A program made the translations under genes and the position numbers. Below, one piece after another: positions 34,897 through 43,600 of a DNA stretch of 64,000 nt (position 1 is its first letter; each line of letters starts with the position of its first letter). The stretch lies in NCBI RefSeq assembly GCF_900454025.1, contig NZ_UGQM01000001.1, forward strand, positions 5,332,001 through 5,396,000, in the 5' to 3' direction. Below the pieces are notes generated by a model. It searched no databases. It had not been told where the DNA came from and was given only the letters and a program-made list of their open reading frames with translations. The stretch comes from Mycolicibacterium gilvum (GTDB lineage Bacteria > Actinomycetota > Actinomycetes > Mycobacteriales > Mycobacteriaceae).

Positions 34897-35406
34897 GTGA
34901 GCGACCGCAAGAACGACGTGCCCAACACCGTGACGTCGATCCCGCTGGTGGATCCGCACGCCCCCAAGCCTGATCCGTCGATCGGCGATCTGGTCAAGGA
35001 CGCCACCGCCCAGGTGTCGACCCTGGTGCGTGCCGAGGTGGAGCTGGCCAAGGCCGAGATCACCCGGGATGTGAAGAAGGGCCTCACCGGCAGCGTCTTC
35101 TTCATCGCCGCCCTGGTCGTGTTGTTCTATTCGACGTTCTTTTTCTTCTTCTTCCTGGCCGAGTTGCTCGACAACTGGCTGTGGAAGTGGGCCGCCTATC
35201 TGATCGTGTTCGGGATCATGGTGGTGCTGACCGCGCTGTTGGCGCTGTTCGGATATCTGAAGGTGCGCCGGATCCGCGGCCCGCAGAAGACGATCGAGAC
35301 CGTCAAGGAACTCCCGGACGCGTTCACGCCCGGACCCGACAAGCGGGCCGTCGCGGCGTCGAAGGACAACCTGCCTGCGACGCAAAAAGACCCGTCAGGC
35401 TGGTAG
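34897..35406 (+). CDS. Phage-holin-3_6-type membrane protein (Rv3669-like)
   Basis: A 169-residue membrane protein. A soluble N-terminus (SIGDLVKDATAQVSTLVRAEVELAKAEI) leads into two membrane helices separated by a short loop, then a cytoplasmic tail. This matches the actinobacterial holin-superfamily (PF07332-like) proteins; it is not a phage remnant. GGAAGGAAG lies 7 nt before GTG 34897. Its stop overlaps the ephE start (TAGTG). Confidence 0.83.
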   Translation: MSDRKNDVPNTVTSIPLVDPHAPKPDPSIGDLVKDATAQVSTLVRAEVELAKAEITRDVKKGLTGSVFFIAALVVLFYSTFFFFFFLAELLDNWLWKWAAYLIVFGIMVVLTALLALFGYLKVRRIRGPQKTIETVKELPDAFTPGPDKRAVAASKDNLPATQKDPSGW

Positions 35407-36365
35407 TGACCCCACCCGATCCGTCGGTCGTGCGCATCGGCGGACCGTGGCGCCATCTCGATGTGCACGCCAACGGGATCCGTTTCCATGTCGTGGAGGC
35501 GCAGCGTCCCTCCGGGGCCGACGACGTGACCCGGCCGCTGACGGATCGGCCCCTGGTCATCCTCCTGCACGGCTTCGGCTCGTTCTGGTGGTCGTGGCGT
35601 CATCAACTCACGGGGCTGAGCGGTGCCCGGCTGGTGGCCGTCGACCTGCGCGGGTACGGCGGCAGCGACAAGCCGCCGCGCGGCTACGACGGCTGGACCC
35701 TGGCCGGGGACACGGCGGGGCTGGTCCGCGCGCTGGGCCACAACTCCGCGACGCTGGTCGGTCACGCCGACGGCGGCCTGGTCTGCTGGGCCACCTCGGT
35801 GTTGCACCCCCGGGTGGTCAAGGCGATCGCGGTGGTCAGCTCACCGCATCCGTCCGCGCTGCGGGCCTCGGCGCTGCGCAGACGCGATCAGGGCCGGGCA
35901 CTGCTGCCGTCGATGCTGCGCTACCAGGTGCCCATGCGGCCCGAGCGTGCCCTCACCCGGCACAACGGTGCCGAACTCGAGCGCCTCGTGCGCAGCCGGG
36001 CGAGCGAAAAATGGCAGGTCAGCGAGGACTTCGCGGAAACGGTCGGACATCTGCGGCGCGCGGTGCAGATCCCGTCGGCGGCCCACTGCGCCCTCGAATA
36101 TCAACGGTGGGCGGTGCGCAGCCAGCTGCGCGCAGAGGGGCGGCGGTTCATGCGGTCGATGCGGGCGCCGCTGTCGGTGCCGATGCTGCACCTGCGCGGG
36201 GACGCCGACCCGTACGTGCTGCCCGATCCGGTGTACCGGACCCAGCGCTACGCCCCGCACGGACGCTACGTGTCGATCGCCGGCGCGGGACATTTCGCCC
36301 ACGAGGAGCAGCCCGCAGCCGTCAACGCCCAGCTGTCACGGTTCCTGAGTCAGGTCTACGCCTGA
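35406..36365 (+). CDS. ephE: Alpha/beta hydrolase, epoxide-hydrolase-like EphE
   Basis: A 319-residue alpha/beta-hydrolase protein placed as Rv3670 (EphE). It has the oxyanion-hole region HGFGSFWWSW, the nucleophile elbow in VGHADGG, an acid in RGDADPYVLPD and the His in GAGHFAHEEQP. Against the epoxide-hydrolase elbow GHDWG, the residue in the nucleophile position is Ala121 and the Asp is one place later, so activity may be altered. GTG 35406 overlaps the previous stop by one base. It is co-transcribed with the holin-like gene. Confidence 0.85.
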   Translation: MTPPDPSVVRIGGPWRHLDVHANGIRFHVVEAQRPSGADDVTRPLTDRPLVILLHGFGSFWWSWRHQLTGLSGARLVAVDLRGYGGSDKPPRGYDGWTLAGDTAGLVRALGHNSATLVGHADGGLVCWATSVLHPRVVKAIAVVSSPHPSALRASALRRRDQGRALLPSMLRYQVPMRPERALTRHNGAELERLVRSRASEKWQVSEDFAETVGHLRRAVQIPSAAHCALEYQRWAVRSQLRAEGRRFMRSMRAPLSVPMLHLRGDADPYVLPDPVYRTQRYAPHGRYVSIAGAGHFAHEEQPAAVNAQLSRFLSQVYA

Positions 36366-36381
36366 GCCGACGGCCGCACTG

Positions 36382-37575
36382 CTAGCCCGAGCTGATGCAC
36401 GTCCCCGTCGGGACCAGGTCGACGTTGCCGACCCTGGCCATCTGGGCGGCCACCTCGTCGGCGGTGAGCACGAAGCCGGTGTCGATGTCGTCGACCGCGG
36501 CGCCGAACACCACCCCGAGCACCTTGCCCTGCCTGTTGACCATCGGACCGCCCGAATTGCCCTGTCGCACCGTGCCCCTGATCGTGTACACCTCGCGGGT
36601 CACGGTGGTCGAGCGGTAGATGTCGGGGCCATTGAGCTCGATGACCTCGCGGACACGGGCCGGCGTCGCGGTGAAATCGCCGCCGCCGGGATAGCCGAGC
36701 ACGATGCCGTCGGTGCCGGTCTGGGCCAGCGCGTCGACGAACTGCAGCGGCACCGACGGCAGGTCCGGAACGTCGAGGATCGAGATGTCGGCGTTCGGGT
36801 CGTAGGACACCACGCCGGCGGTGTACTCCTGGCCGTCCACCTCGACGGTGACGGTGTCGGATCCCGCGACGACGTGGGCGTTCGACATCACCCGGTTGGG
36901 GGCGACCACGAACCCGGTGCCCTCCAGGACCTTCTGGCAGCTCTGGGCGACACCCTTGACCTTGACCACGCTGGAGCGCGTCTGGTTGACCACCGGCGAG
37001 GTGGCCAGAGCCGGGTCGGGCGCGTCGACGGCGGCGACGGGGGTGGGGCCGAACGGTTTGAGGACGTCGTGCAGGCCCGCGTTCTCCCACACCGACGACA
37101 TCCGGTCGGGTACCGAACGCAGCCAGTCCGGCGCCACGGCGTCGACTTCGGCGATGACCCGGGAACCCGAGACGGCGGCGGCCAGGTTGGGTTGCGGCGA
37201 CGACACCAGGGCCGTGCCGAGCAGCCATGCGGCGGTGAGCACCAGCACCAGCTGCAACGCGACGCCCACGACGGAGTCGACGATTCGCAGGCCGGGGTTG
37301 CGGATGGCGCCCCGGACCGCTCTGCCGAGGACGACGCCGGCGATCTCGCCGATCACCACGAGCACCAGGATCAGGAACAGGGTGGCGAACAGCTTGGTGC
37401 GGGGCCCACTGATGTGGTCCACCACGTGCGGCGCCAGCAGGATCCCCGCGCCCGCACCCAGCACGACGCCGACCAGCGCCATCAACGAGCCGGGCGCCCC
37501 TGAGCGCCAGCCCGAGACGGCAGCGAGCATCGCCACGGCGAGGATCGCGATATCAAGCCATTGTGAGGAGTTCAT
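36382..37575 (-). CDS. marP: Periplasmic acid-resistance serine protease MarP
   Basis: A 397-residue protein, the same length as M. tuberculosis MarP (Rv3671c). Four N-terminal membrane helices of the CvpA type (residues about 5-150) precede a chymotrypsin-like domain. The triad is His in MSNAHVV, Asp in NADISILDV and Ser in QGNSGGPMV; two Cys (SCQK, GTCIS) allow the regulatory disulfide. MarP cleaves the peptidoglycan hydrolase RipA and is needed for acid survival. Its ATG overlaps the Nudix stop by 4 nt. Confidence 0.95.
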   Translation of the reverse strand: MNSSQWLDIAILAVAMLAAVSGWRSGAPGSLMALVGVVLGAGAGILLAPHVVDHISGPRTKLFATLFLILVLVVIGEIAGVVLGRAVRGAIRNPGLRIVDSVVGVALQLVLVLTAAWLLGTALVSSPQPNLAAAVSGSRVIAEVDAVAPDWLRSVPDRMSSVWENAGLHDVLKPFGPTPVAAVDAPDPALATSPVVNQTRSSVVKVKGVAQSCQKVLEGTGFVVAPNRVMSNAHVVAGSDTVTVEVDGQEYTAGVVSYDPNADISILDVPDLPSVPLQFVDALAQTGTDGIVLGYPGGGDFTATPARVREVIELNGPDIYRSTTVTREVYTIRGTVRQGNSGGPMVNRQGKVLGVVFGAAVDDIDTGFVLTADEVAAQMARVGNVDLVPTGTCISSG

Positions 37576-38354
37576 CGTTGGGCCTCACCGTAGCTGTCCT
37601 CGGCGTCGAGCAGCGCCATTGCATCGCGCAGTTCGTACAGTTTGTCGTTTTCCCAGGGCACGGCCCATCCGGCGACGTCGAGCATCGCCGAGATCACCTG
37701 CCCGGTGAATCCCCACACCAGCATCTCGTTGAGCAGAAACGCCGGTCCCGCGGTGCGACGGGTGTTCTCGTCGCGGTAGACCATGATCCGGTTCTCCGGG
37801 TTGACGAAGGCCCGCACCGGAACTCGTGCGACGTGCGCCGTCTCGGAGGTGTCGACGACGTCGACCGGGCCGGGATCGGCGGAGTACGCCAGGACGGGCA
37901 CCACATGGAAGCCCGACGGCGGGATGAACATCTTCTCCAGCGTCGCCAACGGCCGCAGTCGCCCCGCGTCGAGCCCGGTTTCCTCGGCTGCCTCGCGCAG
38001 CGCGGTGTGCACCGGGCTGCGGTCGTCGGGATCGGCGGCGCCGCCGGGGAACGCGGCCTGTCCGGCGTGGTGGCGCAGCGTCGCGGCGCGGACGGTGACC
38101 AGCAGGTCGGCATGCTCGGGCAGGGTGCCGCGCTCGCCCTCCTCGGGTCCGGAGAACAGCACCAGCACCGCGGCGTCGCGGCGGGTGCCGGTGACCGCGG
38201 CGGTGGTGCTGGCGGCGGTCAGCGCGGCGAGAACCTCGGCGGGCACCCGGCGGCGGTAGGCGTTCTTGACCGCGCCGGGTTGGTCGACCAGCGGGGCCAG
38301 CCAGGGGGGTGCCGCCGACGGGATCAGTTCACCCTCGCGGCTGTCCCAGCTCAC
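37572..38354 (-). CDS. Nudix hydrolase, CoA pyrophosphatase-like (Rv3672c-like)
   Basis: A 260-residue Nudix protein. The Nudix box runs from GGAADPD to REAAEETGL, with the metal-binding REAAEE, and the preceding AFPGG with upstream basic region fits the CoA pyrophosphatase signature. It would cleave CoA or oxidised CoA to 4'-phosphopantetheine and 3',5'-ADP. It is in the nth-TlpA-Nudix-marP operon with ATGA overlaps. Confidence 0.9.
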   Translation of the reverse strand: MSWDSREGELIPSAAPPWLAPLVDQPGAVKNAYRRRVPAEVLAALTAASTTAAVTGTRRDAAVLVLFSGPEEGERGTLPEHADLLVTVRAATLRHHAGQAAFPGGAADPDDRSPVHTALREAAEETGLDAGRLRPLATLEKMFIPPSGFHVVPVLAYSADPGPVDVVDTSETAHVARVPVRAFVNPENRIMVYRDENTRRTAGPAFLLNEMLVWGFTGQVISAMLDVAGWAVPWENDKLYELRDAMALLDAEDSYGEAQR

Positions 38355-39007
38355 GCGACTCCAATCTTCGGGTCGACCGCTGCGGCGATGTCGTCGGCCG
38401 TCGCGAAGGACCGGGGCAGGATTTCGGCAACGCTACCGTCGGCGCGCAGCACGACGGTCGCGGGCATCACGTTCGGGACCTGCAGTGCCGCGGCGATGCT
38501 TCGCCGGCCGTCCTGCACGGTCGGCAGGTGCACACCGAGTTCGGCGAGCCGGATCAGCGCCGCGCTCTCGTTCTCGTCCTGGTGCACGGTCAGCACGAGC
38601 ACCTCGGGCCCGACGCGGCGCTGGTACTCGGCCATCGCGGGGAGTTCGTCGGCGCAGGGCCCGCACCAGTACGCCCACAGGTTCAGCACGACGGGACGTC
38701 CGGCCACCGCGGCGGCGATGTCGGTCGGCGCTCCGTCGCCGACACATTCGAGGACGATGCCGCGCAGCGGGGCCGGGCCCTGCCCCTCCCCCGGGGCGGG
38801 ACACGGTTCGAGGCCGGCGGCCGCGCGCAGGCCGGCGAGCGCCTCCGGGGTGTCGGCGTCGCGCTTGTCGCGGGCCGACACCGTGTCGCGGGCGTCGTTA
38901 CCCGCCGGCGACGCCGGGTCCTGCGCGTCGAGTTCCGACCAGAACGCGACGCCGAGCGCGACGAGGATCACCAACGCCACGACGCTCCACCGGGCCGATG
39001 CGCTCAC
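38351..39007 (-). CDS. Membrane-anchored TlpA/ResA-like thioredoxin (Rv3673c-like)
   Basis: A 218-residue protein with one N-terminal membrane helix (about 8-26) and a periplasmic thioredoxin fold. The redox motif is WCGPC in NLWAYWCGPCADELP, preceded by an extra Cys pair region (LEPCPAP, LECVGDG). TlpA-type proteins reduce disulfides or feed cytochrome c maturation outside the membrane. It may keep the MarP disulfide or other exported partners in the right state, but that is inference from the operon. Confidence 0.9.
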   Translation of the reverse strand: MSASARWSVVALVILVALGVAFWSELDAQDPASPAGNDARDTVSARDKRDADTPEALAGLRAAAGLEPCPAPGEGQGPAPLRGIVLECVGDGAPTDIAAAVAGRPVVLNLWAYWCGPCADELPAMAEYQRRVGPEVLVLTVHQDENESAALIRLAELGVHLPTVQDGRRSIAAALQVPNVMPATVVLRADGSVAEILPRSFATADDIAAAVDPKIGVA

Positions 39008-39014
39008 GGCGTGC

Positions 39015-39797
39015 CTAGAGCCCGGCCAGCGCCAGCAGATGCTCGGTCTCGGGACCTTTCACCAGCGCAGCGGCGATCAACGGATCGGTGGGACCTGTGC
39101 CGTAGGACGGGCAGTCCTTGGCGAGGACGCACACCCCGCAGGCCGGCTTGCGGGCGTGGCAGACCCGCCGGCCGTGGAAGATCACCCGGTGGCTGAGCAG
39201 CGTCCATTCGCTGCGTTCGATCAGATCGCCGACGATGTGCTCGACCTTCACCGGGTCTTCCTCCGCGGTCCACCGCCAGCGCCGGACGAGCCGGCCGAAA
39301 TGGGTGTCGACGGTGATGCCGGGAATGTCGAAGGCGTTGCCCAGGACCACGTTCGCGGTCTTGCGTCCGATACCCGGCAGCGTGACGAGTTCGTCCAGCG
39401 TCCGGGGCACCTCGCCGTCGAAACGCTCCTCCAGCGCCTGCCCCAGCCCGATCAGCGACGTGGCCTTGTTCCGGTAGAAGCCGGTGGGCCGGATCAGCTC
39501 TTCGAGTTCGGTGCGGTCGGCGGTCGCGTAGTCGCGTGCGGTGCGGTACTTCGCGAACAGGGCGGGGGTGGTGAGGTTGACCCGCTTGTCAGTGCTCTGC
39601 GCCGACAGGATGGTCGCGACGGTGAGCTCGAGGGGGTTGGTGAAGTCCAACTCGCAGTAGACGTGCGGGAAGGCCTGGGCCAGAGTGCGATTCATCCGGC
39701 GGGCCCGGCGGACGAGGCCCAGGTGCGTTTCCCTGTCCCACTTGCGGGCCGACCGGCGCGCAGACTTGGCACCGGTGGAGGGCTCACTCACGGTCAC
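39015..39797 (-). CDS. nth: Endonuclease III
   Basis: A 260-residue DNA glycosylase/AP lyase that removes oxidised pyrimidines. The helix-hairpin-helix [13 protein letters not shown] holds the catalytic Lys, VDTHFGRL the Asp, and [17 protein letters not shown] forms the C-x6-C-x2-C-x5-C [4Fe-4S] cluster. A -10 box TACGCT (39804-39809, minus strand) ends 7 nt before the GTG at 39797, so the operon nth-tlpA-nudix-marP may start leaderless here. Confidence 0.96.
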   Translation of the reverse strand: MTVSEPSTGAKSARRSARKWDRETHLGLVRRARRMNRTLAQAFPHVYCELDFTNPLELTVATILSAQSTDKRVNLTTPALFAKYRTARDYATADRTELEELIRPTGFYRNKATSLIGLGQALEERFDGEVPRTLDELVTLPGIGRKTANVVLGNAFDIPGITVDTHFGRLVRRWRWTAEEDPVKVEHIVGDLIERSEWTLLSHRVIFHGRRVCHARKPACGVCVLAKDCPSYGTGPTDPLIAAALVKGPETEHLLALAGL

Positions 39798-39803
39798 CAG
39801 GCC

Positions 39804-39809
39804 AGCGTA
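39804..39809 (-). promoter_or_regulatory. -10 box TACGCT, predicts leaderless mRNA from nth GTG
   Basis: On the minus strand the hexamer ends 7 nt before the first base of the start codon at 39797. Confidence 0.6.
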
Positions 39810-39900
39810 CTGACCTGCTGCGACACGCCCGGCGGGGATCGGTGCTCAACGTGGACTTTTCGTAATCCCGTTGAGATCTTCGCCGTGTTTACTTCTCGTC

Positions 39901-40212
39901 GTGTCGTGGTTGTTCGTGGCGCTCGTCCCGGGGTTGCTGATGATGGCGACCTTCGGTCTGGAGCGCGTGGAGGCGGGGTTGCGCCGCGACGCGTTCTCGC
40001 CGGCCGACGTCGGCCGGCTGCTCGACGCCGAGGTCGGCCGTGGTGAACGCCGAATCCGGTCGCATCCGCAGGCACTGCCGACGGCGAACGGACGCCGCGG
40101 CAACGGGCGGATCGTCGAGCCCGTCCCCACCCCGGATTTGCCCACCCCGCAGTATCTGCAACACCTGGCGAATACTGAGTTTCGCCAGACCCGGCATGCC
40201 AATCGTGTGTAG
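39901..40212 (+). CDS. Small membrane protein (Rv3675-like)
   Basis: About 103 residues from GTG 39901; TTG 39871 is an alternative that adds ten residues. One membrane helix (SWLFVALVPGLLMMATFGL) is followed by a charged cytoplasmic tail, ERVEAGLRRDAFSPADVGRLL. No motif of known function. Conserved place between nth and crp matches Rv3675. Confidence 0.6.
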   Translation: MSWLFVALVPGLLMMATFGLERVEAGLRRDAFSPADVGRLLDAEVGRGERRIRSHPQALPTANGRRGNGRIVEPVPTPDLPTPQYLQHLANTEFRQTRHANRV

Positions 40213-40264
40213 CGTGAGCTGGTCGCTCTGAAGGCTGTGCCGACAACTGCGACCGGCATACCTT

Positions 40265-40270
40265 TAGACT
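40265..40270 (+). promoter_or_regulatory. -10 box TAGACT upstream of crp
   Basis: TANNNT hexamer about 64 nt before the crp GTG, implying a leadered mRNA with the ribosome binding site GAGGGG at 40323-40328. No convincing -35 is seen. Confidence 0.45.
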
Positions 40271-40333
40271 GGTCAACGATCTTTCGAGGTCGCCGCACGT
40301 ATTTCTGATCACCGAACGCTTAAGAGGGGCAAC

Positions 40334-41008
40334 GTGGACGAGATCCTGGCCAGGGCCGGAATCTTCCAAGGGGTGGAACCCAGCGCTGTTTCCGCGCTGA
40401 CCAAACAACTCCAGCCAGTCGACTTCCCCCGAGGGCACACCGTGTTCGCCGAGGGTGAGCCCGGCGATCGCCTGTACATCATCATCTCCGGCAAGGTGAA
40501 GATCGGGCGGCGCTCCCCCGACGGCCGCGAGAATCTGCTGACGATCATGGGCCCGTCGGACATGTTCGGTGAGCTGTCGATCTTCGATCCCGGTCCCCGG
40601 ACCTCGAGCGCGACCACCATCACCGAGGTGCGCGCGGTGTCGATGGACCGTGAAGCGTTGCGGGCGTGGATCGCCGACCGTCCGGAGATCGCCGAGCAGC
40701 TGCTGCGCGTGCTGGCCCGTCGTCTGCGCCGCACCAACAACAACCTCGCGGACCTGATCTTCACCGACGTCCCCGGCCGTGTCGCCAAGCAGCTGCTGCA
40801 GCTCGCGCAGCGCTTCGGCACCCAGGAGGGCGGCGCGCTGCGCGTCACGCACGACCTCACTCAGGAGGAGATCGCTCAGCTCGTCGGCGCATCCCGCGAG
40901 ACCGTGAACAAGGCTCTCGCCGATTTCGCGCACCGCGGGTGGATCCGCCTGGAGGGCAAGAGCGTGCTGATCAGCGACTCGGAGCGGCTGGCGCGCCGAG
41001 CGAGGTAA
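40334..41008 (+). CDS. crp: cAMP receptor protein-type regulator Crp
   Basis: A 224-residue CRP/FNR-family regulator. The cyclic-nucleotide domain fills residues 1-115 with the phosphate-binding cassette [16 protein letters not shown]; a dimer helix and a winged HTH follow ([24 protein letters not shown]). In mycobacteria Crp (Rv3676) controls whiB1, rpfA, metabolism and starvation genes and binds TGTGA-N6-TCACA. The adenylate cyclase at 14109 and the Crp-like site near Ms1 suggest a local regulatory link. The GTG has a clear ribosome binding site. Confidence 0.96.
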   Translation: MDEILARAGIFQGVEPSAVSALTKQLQPVDFPRGHTVFAEGEPGDRLYIIISGKVKIGRRSPDGRENLLTIMGPSDMFGELSIFDPGPRTSSATTITEVRAVSMDREALRAWIADRPEIAEQLLRVLARRLRRTNNNLADLIFTDVPGRVAKQLLQLAQRFGTQEGGALRVTHDLTQEEIAQLVGASRETVNKALADFAHRGWIRLEGKSVLISDSERLARRAR

Positions 41009-41024
41009 CCCCTCGCCCTCTTTG

Positions 41025-41087
41025 CGCCGAAATTGCATTCCAGCAGAGGAACTTCGAGTAACTCGCTGCTGGAACGCAATCTCGGCG
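41025..41087. terminator. Long palindromic hairpin between crp and Rv3677c-like gene
   Basis: CGCCGA (41025-41030) pairs with TCGGCG (41082-41087), and the stem continues through ATTGC/GCAAT and TTCCAGCAG/CTGCTGGAA with mismatches. It serves both convergent genes as a bidirectional terminator and may be a copy of a dispersed palindromic repeat. Confidence 0.65.
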
Positions 41088-41091
41088 GGTG

Positions 41092-41865
41092 TCAGCGACG
41101 CAAGTAGTTCAGCTGGGCCTGCACCGACCATTCGGCGGCGTCCCACAGCTTCTCGTCGACGTCGGTGTAGACGTGTTCGACGACCTGTCGCGCTGTCGCG
41201 TCCTCGCCGAGAGCGCCGAGTGCGCCTCGCACCTGGGCGAGCCGTTCCTCCCGGTGGGCCAGATAGAACTCGCTGACGGCGGCCATGTCGTCGAGTTCGG
41301 GACCGTGCCCGGGCAGCACCGTCAGGTGCCCGAGCCCGCGCAGACGGCGCAGCGATTCCAGGTAGTCCCCGAGGTCGCCGTCCTCGCTGTCGATGACGGT
41401 GGTGCCGCGTCCGAGGACGGTGTCGGCGGTCAGGACGGCGTCGTCGACGAGGAAGGACACCGAGTCGGCCGTGTGCCCCGGCGTCGCCATCACCGTGATC
41501 GCGAGACCGGCGGCGTCGATGACCTCTCCGTCGGTCAGCGTGCCGCCCAAACCGCGCTGGAATCCGCTACCGACCGAGCGCACGACGGCGCCCGTCATGT
41601 CCACGAGGCGGTCGATGCCGCCGGTGTGGTCGCCGTGGCGGTGGCTGATCAGCACCAGCGAGATCCGGCCGAGCGCCGCGAGCCGCTCGATGTGCTCGTC
41701 CTTGTCGTCGGGGCCGGGGTCGACGACGACCATCTCGTCGCTGCCCGGTCCGCGCAGCACCCAGGTGTTGGTCCCGTCGAGCGTCATCAGTCCCGGGTTC
41801 TCGCACAGCAGCACCGACGCGGTGTCGGTCACCGGCCGCAGCACGTTGTACGCGGGATGCTCCAC
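41092..41865 (-). CDS. Metallo-beta-lactamase-fold hydrolase (Rv3677c-like)
   Basis: A 257-residue LACTB2-like hydrolase. The metal ligands are in SHRHGDHTGG, the His in MATPGHTADS, Asp in VLTADTVLG and His in VLPGHGPE. A C-terminal helical cap (HREERLAQVRGAL) is typical of the LACTB2/glyoxalase-II-like branch, which includes RNases and thioester hydrolases. The start overlaps nothing but follows the RidA stop directly (one base apart). Confidence 0.88.
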   Translation of the reverse strand: MEHPAYNVLRPVTDTASVLLCENPGLMTLDGTNTWVLRGPGSDEMVVVDPGPDDKDEHIERLAALGRISLVLISHRHGDHTGGIDRLVDMTGAVVRSVGSGFQRGLGGTLTDGEVIDAAGLAITVMATPGHTADSVSFLVDDAVLTADTVLGRGTTVIDSEDGDLGDYLESLRRLRGLGHLTVLPGHGPELDDMAAVSEFYLAHREERLAQVRGALGALGEDATARQVVEHVYTDVDEKLWDAAEWSVQAQLNYLRR

Positions 41866-42327
41866 CTACGCGACCTCGAAAATCGCTTCCACTTCCACCG
41901 GCGTGTTCCTCGGCAACTCCGATACCCCGACGGCGGACCGGGCATGCGCCCCGGCCTCGCCGAAGATCTCGCCGAAGAGCTCCGACGCACCGTTGATCAC
42001 GCCGGGCTGTCCGTCGAATCCGGGTGCCGAGGCGACGAAGCCGACGACCTTGACGACCTTGACGACTGATTCGATCCCGGTCAGGGCGTGCACGGCGGCC
42101 AGCGCGTTCAACGCGCACTGCCGCGCCAGCGGCTTGGCGTCCTCGGCGCTCACCTCGGCGCCGACCTTGCCGGCGGCGAGCAGCTCGCCGTCGCGGATGG
42201 GCAGCTGACCGGAGGTGTAGACGAGGTTCCCGGTACGCACCGCCGGGACGTAGGCCGCCAGCGGGGCGACGACGTCCGGCAACTCGATACCGAGTTCGTC
42301 CAGGCGCGCCTGCCAGCCGGAGCTCAT
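41866..42327 (-). CDS. RidA/YjgF family enamine/imine deaminase-like protein (Rv3678c-like)
   Basis: A 153-residue small trimer-forming protein. NLVYTSGQLP and the C-terminal HARSAVGVSELPRNTPVEVEA, with the conserved Arg, match RidA proteins that hydrolyse reactive 2-aminoacrylate-type intermediates. Overlaps the DUF4177 gene by 4 nt. Confidence 0.87.
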   Translation of the reverse strand: MSSGWQARLDELGIELPDVVAPLAAYVPAVRTGNLVYTSGQLPIRDGELLAAGKVGAEVSAEDAKPLARQCALNALAAVHALTGIESVVKVVKVVGFVASAPGFDGQPGVINGASELFGEIFGEAGAHARSAVGVSELPRNTPVEVEAIFEVA

Positions 42328-42485
42328 TTCGCGCGCTTGAGGTACGCGACGTGCTGCTCTCCGGTGGGTCCGGGCAGCACGGAGACCAGCTCCCAGCCGT
42401 CCTCACCCCACTGGTCCAGGATCTGTTTGGTGGCATGGGTGAGGAGGGGGACGGTCGCGTACTCCCAGCGGGTCGGTTCGCTCAT
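42324..42485 (-). CDS. DUF4177-type small protein (Rv3678A-like)
   Basis: A 53-residue protein, RWEYATVPLL...WGEDGWELVSVLP, the pattern of DUF4177. Function unknown. The ATG at 42485 is the first start after the divergent Rv3679 promoter; it heads the DUF4177-RidA-MBL operon. Confidence 0.82.
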   Translation of the reverse strand: MSEPTRWEYATVPLLTHATKQILDQWGEDGWELVSVLPGPTGEQHVAYLKRAK

Positions 42486-42521
42486 GCGGCTGAGCTTATC
42501 CGCCGGGCGATCCGCTATGGC

Positions 42522-42527
42522 TAGCAT
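42522..42527 (+). promoter_or_regulatory. -10 box TAGCAT, predicts leaderless mRNA from 42534
   Basis: TANNNT hexamer ending 7 nt before the GTG at 42534. Confidence 0.62.
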
Positions 42528-42533
42528 GCTGGG

Positions 42534-43586
42534 GTGGCTACCACATATACCGGGACAACGGACGGTCCCAAACCGGTCGGCTGGCCGTCGCGCCTGACGA
42601 AGGCACGCCTGCATTTCGTATCGGGCAAGGGCGGCACCGGTAAGTCGACGATCGCCGCGGCGCTGGCGCTGACGCTGGCTGCGGGCGGCCGCAAGGTTCT
42701 TTTGGTGGAAGTCGAAGGGCGCCAAGGCATTGCGCAACTGTTCGACGTCCCCCCGCTGCCGTACGAGGAAGTCAAGATCGCCACGGCCGACGGCGGCGGC
42801 CAGGTCAACGCGCTGGCCATCGACACCGAGGCGGCGTTCCTCGAGTATCTCGACATGTTCTACAACCTCGGTCTGGCCGGCCGGGCGATGCGCCGCATCG
42901 GCGCCGTCGAGTTCGCGACGACGATCGCGCCGGGGCTTCGGGACGTGCTGCTGACCGGCAAGATCAAGGAGATCGTCACCCGCAACGACAAGGCCGGTAA
43001 AGCGGACAAGAGCGGCAAGGGCACCGCCTACGACGCGGTGGTCGTCGACTCCCCGCCCACGGGCCGGATCGCGCGCTTCCTCGACGTCACCAAGGCGGTG
43101 TCGGATCTGGCCAAGGGCGGGCCGGTGCATTCGCAGGCCGAGGGTGTGGTCAAGCTGCTGCACTCCGATCTGACGGCGATCCATCTGGTGACGTTGTTGG
43201 AGGCGCTTCCGATCCAGGAGACGCTGGAGGCGATCGACGAACTGCGGGAGATGGGGTTGCCGGTCGGCAGCGTGATCGTCAACCGCAACATCTCGTCGTA
43301 CCTGGCGCCCGACGATCTGGCCAAGGCCGCCGACGGCGCGGTCGACGCCGACGCGGTGCGCGCCGGGCTGGCGAGTGCGGGGATCACCTTGTCCGACAAC
43401 GATTTCGCCGGGTTGCTGACCGAGACGATCCAGCATGCGACGCGCATCAGGGCTCGCACCGAGAGCGCCGAGCAGCTCGCCGCGCTCGACGTCCCTCGGC
43501 TCGATCTGCCCACGCTGCCCGACGGCGTCGATCTCGGCAGCCTGTACGAACTCGCAGAAGAGCTCGCCCATCAGGGCGTGCGGTGA
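42534..43586 (+). CDS. bagA: Get3/ArsA-like ATPase, first subunit (Rv3679-like)
   Basis: A 350-residue deviant-Walker ATPase. [14 protein letters not shown] carries both the signature and the P-loop Lys; [10 protein letters not shown] is the switch region. It pairs with the next gene as the Get3-like A/B complex described in M. tuberculosis as BagA/BagB, associated with glycerol metabolism and membrane fitness rather than with tail-anchored proteins. The GTG at 42534 is supported by a -10 box exactly 7 nt upstream. Confidence 0.9.
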   Translation: MATTYTGTTDGPKPVGWPSRLTKARLHFVSGKGGTGKSTIAAALALTLAAGGRKVLLVEVEGRQGIAQLFDVPPLPYEEVKIATADGGGQVNALAIDTEAAFLEYLDMFYNLGLAGRAMRRIGAVEFATTIAPGLRDVLLTGKIKEIVTRNDKAGKADKSGKGTAYDAVVVDSPPTGRIARFLDVTKAVSDLAKGGPVHSQAEGVVKLLHSDLTAIHLVTLLEALPIQETLEAIDELREMGLPVGSVIVNRNISSYLAPDDLAKAADGAVDADAVRAGLASAGITLSDNDFAGLLTETIQHATRIRARTESAEQLAALDVPRLDLPTLPDGVDLGSLYELAEELAHQGVR

Positions 43587-43600
43587 GCAGAGGAACACCC

